Counted from the stretch's first letter, positions 6,392 to 15,332 are shown. The stretch: 20,895 nucleotides of DNA from Bacteroidetes bacterium UBA2364 (GCA_002344075.1 DDTM01000059.1:3320-24214), one strand, 5' to 3'. The notes: generated by a model from the letters alone, not told the origin. A program made the numbers and translations.

Positions 6392-7651
6392 ATGCAATTT
6401 TCCAACCTGAAAGAGTTTCGATATGGGTGGCCCGTAGTCTTTGCGTCAGCCATTGGGATCGGCGTCGGAATGTCGCCTCTACCAATCTATACCCTCGGCG
6501 TCTTCGCCGTTCCGCTTTCGCAAGTCTATGGTTGGCGGATGGATCAGATCATGCTGGCGATGCCCATTTTTACACTGGGGGCTTTGGTGATGAGTCCGTT
6601 GATCGGGCTTACAGCCGATAAGGCAGGCGTGCGCAAAACCGTTTTGGTCTCGCAAATTGCGTTTGGGCTGGTTTTTATGGCATTTGCACTTATAGGCGGC
6701 AACCTCACCCTTTATTTTGTGCTTTGGGGGCTGCTTTCGGTGGCGGGAGCGGGCACCTTGCCCATGACGTGGACACGAGCAGTCAATAACTGGTTTCAAG
6801 AAAATCGAGGCTTGGCACTGGGCTTAGCATTGGTCGGAACGGGTATTTTCGGCAGCCTAACCAAGTTATGGGCAGGCTATCTTATTGGAAAACTGGGCTG
6901 GCAAATAGCATATATCGGAGTTGGTTTATTGCCTATTATACTGGGATTTCCTCTTACTTGGCTATTTTTCCGAGACACCAATGACCCGAAAGTGGCCAGT
7001 AAAGTGGCGGAACTGCGAGGGGACATGTCCCAAAACACTGTGGTAGAAACAGGTGGGCTAACATTGGGAGCCGCAGTGAAAGAATGGCGGTTTTGGCTGC
7101 TGGGTTTTTGCTTTGTGCTGATTTCCTTTGCTGTTGGTGGACAGATCCCCAATTTGGAAAAAATGCTTAGTACCAAAGGTTTTGATCCTACGACCTCTAT
7201 CATTTTAGCTAGTTATATGGGGTATGCGGTGGTGGTAGGACGCTTGTTAGGTGGCTATTTATTAGACCGATTTTGGGCGCCTGCTGTTGCGACGATTATG
7301 CTCAGTTTACCTGCTTTGGGCTGTTACTTGTTTATACAAGCGGACATGAGTTATGGGCTTGCCACCCTTGCTGTGATCATTTTAGGCTTGGCCGCAGGAG
7401 TAGAGTATGACTTTATGGCATACCTTGTTACCAAGTACTTTGGAATGAGGCACTATTCGGCTATTTATGGCGCTTTATATAGCTTCTTTGCATTGGGCGC
7501 AGGCTTTGGTCCTTATTTCTTCGGGCTTTCTTTCACCCAAACAGGCAACTATAATGCCATTCTCGGATACGCTGCGGTGGCGTTTCTGGCTGGCGCCTTG
7601 CCATTGATCTTTATGGGGAAATACAGAATATTCCCCAATGAGGCCCCTTGA
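6392..7651 (+). CDS. MFS transporter, oxalate/formate-antiporter or monocarboxylate-porter type
   Basis: This is a 12-helix inner-membrane carrier of 419 residues counted from the ATG at 6392. An earlier in-frame ATG at 6356 would leave only 6 bp after the inverted repeat, so the later start is preferred. The loop between helices 2 and 3 carries motif A, GLTADKAGVRKTV. Late in the protein, GVEYDFMAYLVTKYFGMRHYSAIYG resembles the conserved segment seen in OFA-like carboxylate carriers (quoted positions span the helix 9-10 loop). It is the first gene of the right arm and is followed after 65 bp by the TonB-dependent receptor, so outer- and inner-membrane transport are encoded side by side. The likely cargo is a small organic acid made or taken up by this system; the exact substrate cannot be read from sequence. 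Confidence 0.88.
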   Translation: MQFSNLKEFRYGWPVVFASAIGIGVGMSPLPIYTLGVFAVPLSQVYGWRMDQIMLAMPIFTLGALVMSPLIGLTADKAGVRKTVLVSQIAFGLVFMAFALIGGNLTLYFVLWGLLSVAGAGTLPMTWTRAVNNWFQENRGLALGLALVGTGIFGSLTKLWAGYLIGKLGWQIAYIGVGLLPIILGFPLTWLFFRDTNDPKVASKVAELRGDMSQNTVVETGGLTLGAAVKEWRFWLLGFCFVLISFAVGGQIPNLEKMLSTKGFDPTTSIILASYMGYAVVVGRLLGGYLLDRFWAPAVATIMLSLPALGCYLFIQADMSYGLATLAVIILGLAAGVEYDFMAYLVTKYFGMRHYSAIYGALYSFFALGAGFGPYFFGLSFTQTGNYNAILGYAAVAFLAGALPLIFMGKYRIFPNEAP

Positions 7652-7716
7652 TAAAGGCCCTGTCTATAAAAACATTTACCTCTTTTTGAATTTGCTTCAC
7701 CTAAACCCTAACCCGT

Positions 7717-10413
7717 ATGAATCTTAAACCGTTTTTTAAAACCTTGCTTACGCGGGTTGTCTTATCCACCTTTTTCTGTTTCCTCCTTAGTATTCAGGTC
7801 TATTCCCAACACCGGGTGCAAGGTCGTGTAACTTCCAAAGACGGACAACCCGTGATTGGTGTGGCTGTTAAAGAAAAAGGCATCAACAATGGCGTTACGA
7901 CCGACGTAACGGGCAATTATCAAATCCGGACCCGTTCTGGAAACGGTACGCTGGTCTTTAGTTTTGTGGGGCTAAAAACCATAGAAGTGGCACTGTCTGG
8001 ACGTAATACGGTAGATGTGACCATGGAAGACGATGTAACAAGCCTTTCGGATGTGGTGGTAACAGCCAGCCTTTCCGAAATCCGCAAATTAGAAACCCCT
8101 GCTTCCGTCGAAGCCGTAGATATCCGCCGCTTAGAATCATTAAAGCCAGAAGCCTATAATGAAGCGTTACAAAACCTACCCGGCGTAATGGTGAACCAAA
8201 ATCAAGGCCGCCGTAATAATATTCGGCTGCGGGGTTTTCCAGATGGCACGCCACTTGGTGGTATGGCCTACACTGCGGTTTTGCTGGATGGAATTCCGGC
8301 ACTCGGGACACCAGCGAAACTTCCCGAAAACGGCTTTGGATTTGATACCAATATTGATCGTGTGGAATTGGTAAAAGGTTCGGCTGCCACGTTGTTTGGA
8401 CGTGGTGCAGCGGCGGGCGTGGTCAATATGATTACACGCACTGGGGGCGAAAAAACAAGCGGGTCTGTTCGGCTTACCAATTATAATGATATTTTGGACA
8501 AAGGTGGTTTTAATTATCGCTTAGACTATAATGTGAATGGGCCGATCACCAAGCAACTCCGCTATAATGTGGGTGGATGGCTTCTGAATGACTCTGGTTT
8601 TCGGAATACCGGTTACAATGATGAAGGAATGCAAATTCGGGCAAATATAGACTACCTCCTTTCTGAAAACAGAGGAAGTGTCCGGTTTTATGGACAATAT
8701 GCCGACTTTAATTTTCAAAACCTGACCGATGTAGCCGTAAATGCGGAAACGTTGAAGTTGGCCGATGGTTGGAAAAATACGGATACCTATAACTTCCCAT
8801 TTGCTAATGAAATCAATTACCGCATCCGCGTTCGGAACTCCTCCAACCCAGCCACCCAAGTTTCGCTATTGGATAGCAACGGAAAGGAAATTACGCGCAA
8901 CTTTGGTGATGCACTCGCGGGCGGTTCGTATGCCAAAGGGTATCATGCCGGAACGCGCCTCCGTCTGACGCTGGGTGCGGGTATTCATGTTGAGAACCAC
9001 CTACGCATCCAGAAAATGGGCACAGGTGTGCGCTATGCTTTTGCCCTGCCTGCCTTCTACAATGCCAATGTGGTATCGCGCTTGCTATTGGACGGCGATA
9101 GCGACGATGATGAATTGATCAATGATTTCAAAATCAATAAAACCTTTGATGGAACCAACTCGCGACACAAAGTATCGGGTGGCTTCTACTTCTCATCCAT
9201 TAACCTTTTACCCGAAACCTACAGCTTGGTTCATGGAAGTAGCACCAATCCTAATGATCTGAAACTCCTCAGCTTCATCACGGGTGCACCCGTAGCGAAA
9301 GATGCGACAGGCAATTACCCGATCCAAAACGGAGGGATTACGCGGCGCGGCGATTACACCGAAAGTGTAAAAGCCTTCTCCTTTGGCGATGAAATGAAAA
9401 TCGGTGACAACCTGAATGTGTTGGCTGGCTTCCGTTACGATATGTTGGACATTGACATGTCTGAAACCAAATTCCCCGCTGACAAAGCCCTTACGCGGGT
9501 AGAAACGTTCCAAGATTGGTCTGCTACGCTTGCCGCCAATTATCAGCTTTCTACAAGCGCAGCAGTCTATGGGAACCTGAACCGCACCTTCCGTATGCCT
9601 GACTATTCCGCCTTTACTTCTTTGGAATGGACCAGTGCGACCAACCAAGCACTCTTGCGTGTTCCAAATGGTATCGAAAAAAATGAAATCATTTATAATG
9701 CGGAATTGGGTTATCGAAATGCTTTTGGTGATTTATCCTTAGACGCCGCTGTTTTCTTTACACAAATTAACAACCGTTTGGCAGCTATTTTTGAGAATGG
9801 TATTCTACAATCCAAGCCTTTGGGCAGCAACCGCATTATGGGGGGCGAAATCAGTCTAAACTATCGCCCACAAGCCATTCGTGGACTGAATCTGGCAAGT
9901 TCTCTTACTTATCAGAATGCCATTTTCACCGACTTCAAAATCTCGACCACCGCAGACCCCAATAAAGATTTATTCGGAAACGTAGTCGTGCAAGAAGCTA
10001 CCAATGTTTATACCATCAACCTCAAAGACAAATCTTTACCTGGTGTTCCAAACATGATGTTGAACCTCTTGGCAGACTACAACCACCAATATTTTGGTAT
10101 TGATTTGGGGTATAACCTCATCGGTGAGAGCTACCAAGATGCCACCAATATTTTGAAACTTCCGGCCCTCACCAATATCAATGCAGGCGTATATGGCAAA
10201 ATTCCGGTGGGCAAAAGCATCGTCCGAATTGGGGCACAGGCCAAAAACCTAACGAATGAACAAGCATTGGTCAATATTGCTGGCGTATCCGATAACGATA
10301 CCATTCTTCGTCGTAAACAAGGTAGCACGGCGTCGGGTGTGGCAGGAACTTTGGCACATGGTTATGTACAATTACCCCGTCGTGTCTTGTTCTATGCGTC
10401 CTATACCTTCTAA
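7717..10413 (+). CDS. TonB-dependent outer-membrane receptor with carboxypeptidase-regulatory-like domain
   Basis: This 898-residue protein should take up a bulky or scarce ligand across the outer membrane with energy from TonB-ExbBD. Order of parts: signal peptide 1-30 (cleavage after VYS); an N-terminal carboxypeptidase-regulatory-like domain about 33-105 (VQGRVTSKDGQPVIGVAV ... GNYQIRT); a TonB-box-like SDVVVTAS (111-118); a plug domain about 120-245 with LQNLPGVMV, IRLRGF and IDRVELVKGSAATLFGRGAAAG; then a 22-strand barrel ending in the terminal aromatic FYASYTF. It is not a SusC: no SusD partner follows and it is shorter. The overall layout is that of siderophore, vitamin or tetrapyrrole-type receptors, but no residue signature settles the ligand. 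A strong terminator follows 60 bp after the stop, so MFS and receptor may form a transcript distinct from the catabolic genes. Confidence 0.93.
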   Translation: MNLKPFFKTLLTRVVLSTFFCFLLSIQVYSQHRVQGRVTSKDGQPVIGVAVKEKGINNGVTTDVTGNYQIRTRSGNGTLVFSFVGLKTIEVALSGRNTVDVTMEDDVTSLSDVVVTASLSEIRKLETPASVEAVDIRRLESLKPEAYNEALQNLPGVMVNQNQGRRNNIRLRGFPDGTPLGGMAYTAVLLDGIPALGTPAKLPENGFGFDTNIDRVELVKGSAATLFGRGAAAGVVNMITRTGGEKTSGSVRLTNYNDILDKGGFNYRLDYNVNGPITKQLRYNVGGWLLNDSGFRNTGYNDEGMQIRANIDYLLSENRGSVRFYGQYADFNFQNLTDVAVNAETLKLADGWKNTDTYNFPFANEINYRIRVRNSSNPATQVSLLDSNGKEITRNFGDALAGGSYAKGYHAGTRLRLTLGAGIHVENHLRIQKMGTGVRYAFALPAFYNANVVSRLLLDGDSDDDELINDFKINKTFDGTNSRHKVSGGFYFSSINLLPETYSLVHGSSTNPNDLKLLSFITGAPVAKDATGNYPIQNGGITRRGDYTESVKAFSFGDEMKIGDNLNVLAGFRYDMLDIDMSETKFPADKALTRVETFQDWSATLAANYQLSTSAAVYGNLNRTFRMPDYSAFTSLEWTSATNQALLRVPNGIEKNEIIYNAELGYRNAFGDLSLDAAVFFTQINNRLAAIFENGILQSKPLGSNRIMGGEISLNYRPQAIRGLNLASSLTYQNAIFTDFKISTTADPNKDLFGNVVVQEATNVYTINLKDKSLPGVPNMMLNLLADYNHQYFGIDLGYNLIGESYQDATNILKLPALTNINAGVYGKIPVGKSIVRIGAQAKNLTNEQALVNIAGVSDNDTILRRKQGSTASGVAGTLAHGYVQLPRRVLFYASYTF

Positions 10414-10473
10414 TTAAGGGGCTTTAAAGCGCCAAAACAGGTTGTGCACTGTCTTTTCCTGCTTAAACTCTTT

Positions 10474-10511
10474 GGGGTGGACTTTATATTCACACGGTTC
10501 ACCCCTTTTTT
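10474..10511 (+). terminator. Intrinsic terminator or attenuator before the DUF1838 gene
   Basis: GGGGTGGACT (10474-10483) pairs with GGTTCACCCC (10496-10505) as a 10-bp stem with two G-U pairs around a 12-nt loop, followed at once by six T residues (10506-10511). It ends 19 nt before the DUF1838 start codon. As in the left arm, there is no space for a promoter between the T-run and the next gene, so read-through or regulated termination is implied unless a promoter lies upstream inside the hairpin or the receptor gene. Confidence 0.78.
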
Positions 10512-10530
10512 CACTTATCGAATTTGTGCC

Positions 10531-11436
10531 ATGCGTTTATTCAATCGTTCTGTATTGCTCACCAGCCTTTGCTTATTTGCCCTTGTGGTGTTCCTAACAG
10601 GTTGCAGTCACTCTGTTCAAACCCATGTACCTAAAGCCGCTACTCGACCTTTAGACCTTGCGAAGCCTGAAGACAATATGACGGCTTTCCTCAAAATGCG
10701 GATTACAACGGAACTAAATAAAGAAGTGTATTTTTATGCCTCAGGAAAAATTTATTCTTTTGTACCGGGCGAGCGAGACCGCGCTTTGTTTGATTTTGAA
10801 ATGTATAACGTTGGGAAGATTGTGCAAACGGAAGGAGGCTACCAGATGTTGACCCGTGAAGTCGGGTTTTATAGGGACTTGAAAACGGGTGAATACTTAG
10901 CCAAATGGGAAAATCCTTGGACGAAGAAAACCGAAGAGGTCATTCATGTGTGGAATGATCCCGTGAACCAGAAATTTCAATTGGAAGGGCCGCGTGGCAA
11001 ATGGGCTGTGCCTTTCACGATGTTAGGCGACCGCGTGGTGATGAATAATGATATTTTCTTGACCTATCCCTCGCCCCTCAAAGTTGCAGAATATCCCGAA
11101 AACTCGGCTTCGGATAGCTACGAGGCGGCCGAATTATTCCAGTTTTTCGCCCATAAGGCCGATTTAGACAATCCTGCTATCCAGAATGCGCCTGCCGAAG
11201 TTTCATGGACGCGCATCGGTCCGTGGCTACCTTGGATGGGCATGGGCCAGCGGGCAGGCAATTTGGTTTATCAAACTAGGGGTTATAAAACCGAAAAATG
11301 GGAAGACCTACCCCAGCATATGCGCGATTTTATTATGGGCAAGTTCCCCGAATTTAAACACGCCCCTGATGCCAATACAGCCGAAAACGAAACCAGTTGG
11401 ACGTATTTCAAAAAACTGAAAAGTGCCAATAAATAA
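10531..11436 (+). CDS. DUF1838 family lipoprotein
   Basis: This 301-residue protein resembles DUF1838, a family without established function. Visible family features are LDLAKPEDNMTAFLKMR (41-57), then REVGFYRDLKTGEYLAKW (109-126) and ENPWTKKTEEVIHVWNDPVN (127-146), with many Trp, Tyr and His. The N-terminus is a lipoprotein signal: basic start, hydrophobic helix and lipobox LTGC with Cys25, so the mature protein should be anchored to a membrane on the periplasmic or outer face. I start at the ATG at 10531; a GTG at 10444 would put 29 extra residues before the signal and run through the terminator. It lies 6 bp before the HMG-CoA-lyase-like gene and after the receptor. Its location suggests a role in surface binding or extracytoplasmic processing of the substrate (inference). 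Confidence 0.78.
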   Translation: MRLFNRSVLLTSLCLFALVVFLTGCSHSVQTHVPKAATRPLDLAKPEDNMTAFLKMRITTELNKEVYFYASGKIYSFVPGERDRALFDFEMYNVGKIVQTEGGYQMLTREVGFYRDLKTGEYLAKWENPWTKKTEEVIHVWNDPVNQKFQLEGPRGKWAVPFTMLGDRVVMNNDIFLTYPSPLKVAEYPENSASDSYEAAELFQFFAHKADLDNPAIQNAPAEVSWTRIGPWLPWMGMGQRAGNLVYQTRGYKTEKWEDLPQHMRDFIMGKFPEFKHAPDANTAENETSWTYFKKLKSANK

Positions 11437-11442
11437 GTACGC

Positions 11443-12342
11443 ATGAACATCCTCTTGGAAGAACAAGGCTTACGGGATGGCTTGCAAACCCTGCCAACCC
11501 TTGTCCCACTTGAAATAAAAGTGGCTTGGGTACATCGCCTGATCGAAGCGGGGCTTAAGCGGATTCAAGTTGCTTCGTTTGTTCACCCCCGCCTTGTACC
11601 ACAAATGGCGGATGCTGAAGCCTTATTTGCCCAATTAGGGCGGCGCTCGGATGTAGTTTTGAGCGCCTTGGTACTGAATCAAAAAGGGGTAGTACGTGCG
11701 ATAGATGCAGGCGTTCAGCATTTAGCCATTTCTCTTTCGGCAAGTGAAACACATAGCCTGAAAAATACCCGCATGACCTTGGCAGCGGCAAAAGTGGACT
11801 TTCGCGAAAACCTACGATTGGCGCAGCAGCATCACATCACCGTTCGTGCAGGGATTCAGTGTGCATTTGGTTGCCGCTATGAGGGTCAGATTGATCCCCA
11901 ACACGTCTTGGATTTGGTGAAGCACCATGCCGACGCAGGTGCAAACGAGATCGCACTTGCCGATAGTACAGGGATGGCAAACCCTCGCCAGTTGAAGACC
12001 TTGATGGAGCAGGTTTTGGACGTGGCAGGCGATTTACCCGTTTCTTTGCATTTACACAATACCGAAAACAAGGGCTTGGCAAATGTGTATGCGGGTCTGG
12101 AAGCAGGCGTTCGGCAATTTGATACAGCTTTTGGCGGTCTGGGTGGCTGTCCCTTTATCAAAAATGCAACGGGCAATATCGCCACCGAAGATACGGTTCA
12201 TCTGTTGCACCAAATGGGCTATGAAACGGGCTTAGACCTTAAAAAACTGGCAAGCTTAAGCCAAGATATTGCCCAATTTTTAGAAATGCCTTTACCGGGT
12301 GCGCTTTATAAACTCATGCAAGAACCGATTCAGGTTTGCTAA
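11443..12342 (+). CDS. HMG-CoA-lyase-like (HMGL domain) enzyme
   Basis: This 299-residue TIM-barrel enzyme should cleave a 3-hydroxy-3-methyl-type acyl-CoA in a retro-Claisen reaction, as hydroxymethylglutaryl-CoA lyase does. Motifs: EQGLRDGLQ at 7-15 with catalytic Arg11 and metal-binding Asp12; CAFGCRYEG (140-148); ADSTGMANP (173-181); metal-binding His203 and His205 in LHLHNT; and the loop GGLGGCPF (231-238) with the catalytic-type Cys236, then ATGNIATED (242-250). The length equals that of bacterial HMG-CoA lyases. Together with the class III CoA-transferase downstream it makes a coherent step: the transferase activates a hydroxylated branched acid made by the aconitase-type pair and this lyase splits it. 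A citramalyl-CoA or related substrate is as likely as HMG-CoA. It lies 6 bp after the DUF1838 gene. Confidence 0.92.
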   Translation: MNILLEEQGLRDGLQTLPTLVPLEIKVAWVHRLIEAGLKRIQVASFVHPRLVPQMADAEALFAQLGRRSDVVLSALVLNQKGVVRAIDAGVQHLAISLSASETHSLKNTRMTLAAAKVDFRENLRLAQQHHITVRAGIQCAFGCRYEGQIDPQHVLDLVKHHADAGANEIALADSTGMANPRQLKTLMEQVLDVAGDLPVSLHLHNTENKGLANVYAGLEAGVRQFDTAFGGLGGCPFIKNATGNIATEDTVHLLHQMGYETGLDLKKLASLSQDIAQFLEMPLPGALYKLMQEPIQVC

Positions 12343-12371
12343 ATCCTTGCAAGCCTTCAATGCTATAAAAA

Positions 12372-13589
12372 ATGCTTACAACAGCCGAGAAAATCCTAAG
12401 CCAAAAAGCAGGTAAAACCGTTCGAGCAGGCGAATTGGTGGTGGTGTCCGTAGATGGGGTCATGGCAACCGATACCACTGCGCCCAGCGCTTTAAAAGCC
12501 TTTGCGAAAATGGGCGGGCAAACCGTTTGGAATCCAGACCGTTGCGCCTTGGTGATAGACCACGCTGCGCCTGCGCCCAATGAACGCATTGCCAATTTGC
12601 ACCAACTGATGCGCGATTTTGCCCAAGCGCAAGGCATTCGCTTATTTGAAATTGGGGAAGGCATTTGCCATCAAGTGATGGTGGAACAGCAATATGTACG
12701 CCCCAACGAGGTTTTTATCGGCGCAGATAGCCATACACCGACGTATGGCGCGCTCAATACTTTTGCATGTGGTGTGGGTTCAACCGACTTGGCGGCGGTG
12801 ATGCTGACGGGTAAAACCTGGCTTAAAGTTCCACCAACCATTCACATACGCTGTACGGGGCAGTTGCCGCCTCATGTTAGTGCAAAAGATTTAGTTTTGT
12901 TTTTAACGGGCAAAGTTGGAATTTCGGGCGCAACGTATCAAGCCATTGAATTTGAAGGCGAGGCCTTCGCCCAGATGAGCCTTGCTGCTCGGATGTGTGT
13001 GGCGAATATGGCAGCGGAAATGGGTGCCAAAACCTGTTTTGTACACCCGAAAGGCTTGTCACTGCCTTACGAATTTGAAGCCCTTTACCCCGATGAAGGT
13101 GCAACCTATGCTGCTACTTATGAATTTGAGGTGTCTGACCTGAAACCCCAGATTGCAGCACCCGAATCACCTGATAATGTGGGGGATATCACGCCCCACT
13201 TAGGGCAACCAGTCCAGTATGGCTTTATTGGAACCTGCGGAAATGGTCGTTTGGAGGACTTACAGGCTGCCGCTGCTGTTTTGGCAGGCAAACGCCTTGC
13301 TTCAGGAACGCGCTTGGTCATTGCTCCCGCATCCCGTGCCGTTTTCTTGGCAGCGATGAACGATGGAACGGCGCAAACCTTAATTGAAGCGGGCGCAAGT
13401 TTTATCACGCCCGGTTGTGGACCTTGCGTAGGCAGCCACGAAGGCGTTCCTGCAGATGGCGAAACCGTGATTTCGAGCGCCAATCGGAATTTTAAAGGGC
13501 GGATGGGCAATCCACGCGCTCATATTTACTTGGCTTCGCCTGCAACCGTTGCCGCCTCTGTTTTGCACGGATACATTGCAAACTCTTAG
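12372..13589 (+). CDS. Aconitase/isopropylmalate-dehydratase family large subunit (LeuC-like), copy 2
   Basis: This 405-residue protein is a second aconitase-superfamily large subunit. Cluster cysteines are Cys289 in GTCGNGR (the usual CTN is CGN here), and Cys349 and Cys352 in GCGPCVG. Other motifs are GADSHTPTYGALN (117-129) and SSANRNFKGRMGNP (368-381). It is clearly diverged from the left-arm copy (for example TPGCGPCVG against TPSCAACAG), so this is not a recent duplication; the two probably act on different substrates or steps. Its small subunit is two genes downstream, with an MFS carrier inserted between them, which is unusual because these subunits are normally adjacent. It is 29 bp after the HMGL gene and 5 bp before the MFS gene. 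The expected reaction is reversible hydration of an unsaturated di- or tricarboxylate. Confidence 0.9.
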   Translation: MLTTAEKILSQKAGKTVRAGELVVVSVDGVMATDTTAPSALKAFAKMGGQTVWNPDRCALVIDHAAPAPNERIANLHQLMRDFAQAQGIRLFEIGEGICHQVMVEQQYVRPNEVFIGADSHTPTYGALNTFACGVGSTDLAAVMLTGKTWLKVPPTIHIRCTGQLPPHVSAKDLVLFLTGKVGISGATYQAIEFEGEAFAQMSLAARMCVANMAAEMGAKTCFVHPKGLSLPYEFEALYPDEGATYAATYEFEVSDLKPQIAAPESPDNVGDITPHLGQPVQYGFIGTCGNGRLEDLQAAAAVLAGKRLASGTRLVIAPASRAVFLAAMNDGTAQTLIEAGASFITPGCGPCVGSHEGVPADGETVISSANRNFKGRMGNPRAHIYLASPATVAASVLHGYIANS

Positions 13590-13594
13590 AAATT

Positions 13595-14827
13595 ATGGAA
13601 CTTAGCCAAAAACCGATTCGCCAAACGGCGGTTATTTTAGCCATTGTTGCCTCTGCCTTGGGCTTTTTTGTGGACTTATACGACATCATTATTGTCAGTG
13701 TGGTGCGCCGCGCCAGCCTGCTTTCGGTTGGGGTGCCAGAAAGCGAACTTTTAGACAAAGGCGTTCTATTGCTCAATGTGCAAATGGCGGGCATGTTGAT
13801 TGGCGGTTTTTTATGGGGCATTTTGGGGGATAAACGCGGGCGCTTGTCGGTGCTTTTTGGCTCTATTTTATTGTATTCGGTGGCGACCTTGGCCAATGCC
13901 TACGCCCCAAACTATGAATGGTTTTTAGCCTTGCGCTTTTTGGCAGGCATTGGCTTGGCGGGCGAATTGGGGGCAGGCATTACCTTGGTTGCGGAGCAGA
14001 TGCCGCAAGAAAAACGCGGCTTGGGTCCCGCCATCATCGGTTCTTGTGGCATGTTGGGCGCTATTTTTGGGGCCTATATTGGCGGCAGCTACTCATGGCA
14101 ATTCACCTATCAGCTGGGCGGATTTATGGGGCTTGCCCTGCTCTTGCTGCGACTTGGGGTCTTGGAAAGCGGGCTTTATGAAGGACTAAAAGAAAAAACC
14201 CATAACCGAGGCAATTTGTCTATCATTTTTAAAAACCCTCGTCATTTTAAACGATATACGGCGGTTATTCTCATGGGGTTTCCGGGTTGGTTTGTCAATG
14301 GCATTGTGATGACCTTCACCCCCGAAATTGCACGAAGCATGGGCATGACCGAAATTCCCAGTGTGGCTACCGTCTTTAGCGTGTTTTTTATTGGGTTTAC
14401 GTTTGGCGATTTTTCGTGCGGGCTACTGAGCCAATGGCTACAAAGTCGTAAAAAAGCCATATTAGGCTATCTTATTGTTTTTACAGTGCTTATGGTGGTT
14501 TATTTTATTTGGGGCTTCCAATCTGTTGCCCTTTATTACACCATTTTCTTGTTCATGGGCATCAGCGTGGGTTATACGATTGTATTGCTTACGAATGCCG
14601 CCGAGATGTTCGGCACGAACATTCGTTCCACCGTTACGACTTCCTCTTTAAACCTCTTGCGGGCTTCCGTTATTCCCCAATCGCTTTTGTTTTCGGCTTT
14701 GGTGCCTTCCTTGGGCGCAGCGAATGCCGCCATTATCACAGGCATTTGCTCCTTAGCCTTGGCTTTTTACGGATACACCCAATTGGAAGAAACCTTCCAC
14801 AAAGACTTGGACTATGTTGATGAATAA
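13595..14827 (+). CDS. MFS transporter, metabolite:H+ symporter type
   Basis: This is a 410-residue, 12-helix inner-membrane carrier. Helix 1 carries GFFVDLYDIII (23-33) with Asp27 and Asp30, as in the aromatic-acid:H+ and metabolite:H+ symporters, and motif A reads GILGDKRGR (75-83). A second conserved block is LRFLAGIGLAGELGAGI with charged residues in the following loop (EQMPQEKRG). It is of a different subfamily from the MFS at 6392, so the locus has two inner-membrane carriers, possibly one for uptake and one for exchange or for a different compound. It overlaps the next gene by 14 bp and lies 5 bp after the large subunit, so it is firmly inside the operon. An organic acid is the likely cargo, matching the dehydratase genes around it. 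Confidence 0.9.
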   Translation: MELSQKPIRQTAVILAIVASALGFFVDLYDIIIVSVVRRASLLSVGVPESELLDKGVLLLNVQMAGMLIGGFLWGILGDKRGRLSVLFGSILLYSVATLANAYAPNYEWFLALRFLAGIGLAGELGAGITLVAEQMPQEKRGLGPAIIGSCGMLGAIFGAYIGGSYSWQFTYQLGGFMGLALLLLRLGVLESGLYEGLKEKTHNRGNLSIIFKNPRHFKRYTAVILMGFPGWFVNGIVMTFTPEIARSMGMTEIPSVATVFSVFFIGFTFGDFSCGLLSQWLQSRKKAILGYLIVFTVLMVVYFIWGFQSVALYYTIFLFMGISVGYTIVLLTNAAEMFGTNIRSTVTTSSLNLLRASVIPQSLLFSALVPSLGAANAAIITGICSLALAFYGYTQLEETFHKDLDYVDE

Positions 14828-15320
14828 TCCTGCAGGGAAAGCCCACGTCTATGGCGATAACATAGACACCGACCGCATCATTCCGGGCAAATACACCAAG
14901 ACCTTAGATGCCCAATCGTTAGCCGCTCATGTTTTGGAAGACCTCGATCCAGACTTTCGCCAAAAACTGACCTTAGGCGATATTTTGGTGGCAGGCGATA
15001 ATTTTGGCTGTGGTTCTTCGCGGGAGCAAGCCCCTGTAGCGCTTCAAACGGCAGGCGTTTCGTTGGTCATTGCCCGGTATTTTGCCCGCATCTTCTTTCG
15101 AAATGCCATCAATATCGGCTTGCCTGTGATGGAAATTCCCGATCATGACATTGCCAATGACGACCGCTTAGAAGCGGATTTGCAACAAGGCACCGTGCGC
15201 AATCTGACAACAGGCAAAACGTATCAAGCCGCCGCTCTACCCCCCATCATGTTCCGCATTTTGCAAGAAGGAGGCTTGGTCAACTACCTCAAAAAATACG
15301 GCTCATACCAATCTTTATAA
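14814..15320 (+). CDS. Aconitase-superfamily small subunit (LeuD-like), canonical
   Basis: This 168-residue protein is a standard small subunit of the archaeal isopropylmalate-isomerase or dimethylmalate-dehydratase type. GDNIDTDRIIPGKY (14-27) and NFGCGSSREQAP (63-74) give the intact substrate loop with Ser68, Ser69 and Arg70, and RYFARIFFRNAINIGLPV (88-105) closes the site. The start at 14814 overlaps the MFS gene by 14 bp; a second in-frame ATG at 14820 would remove two residues. It should pair with the large subunit at 12372. Comparison with the left-arm small subunit, where the same loop is disrupted, makes this the ordinary dehydratase of the locus. The substrate is probably an alkylated maleate or malate (inference from neighbours). 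Confidence 0.92.
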   Translation: MLMNNPAGKAHVYGDNIDTDRIIPGKYTKTLDAQSLAAHVLEDLDPDFRQKLTLGDILVAGDNFGCGSSREQAPVALQTAGVSLVIARYFARIFFRNAINIGLPVMEIPDHDIANDDRLEADLQQGTVRNLTTGKTYQAAALPPIMFRILQEGGLVNYLKKYGSYQSL

Positions 15321-15332
15321 ATGATTTATCCC

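Noticed and set aside
7652..7716. Terminator between the MFS and receptor genes
   Set aside because: Only a 4-bp CCTT/AAGG stem was found at the end of the MFS gene, with no T-run directly after it.
10419..10432. Palindrome around GCTTTAAAGC just after the receptor stop, as a terminator
   Set aside because: It has no loop or T-run; the true terminator candidate is the hairpin at 10474-10511.
3468..15320. Leucine biosynthesis operon
   Set aside because: LeuC/LeuD-like pairs are present twice, but no isopropylmalate synthase or dehydrogenase accompanies them, and the neighbours are transport and catabolic genes.
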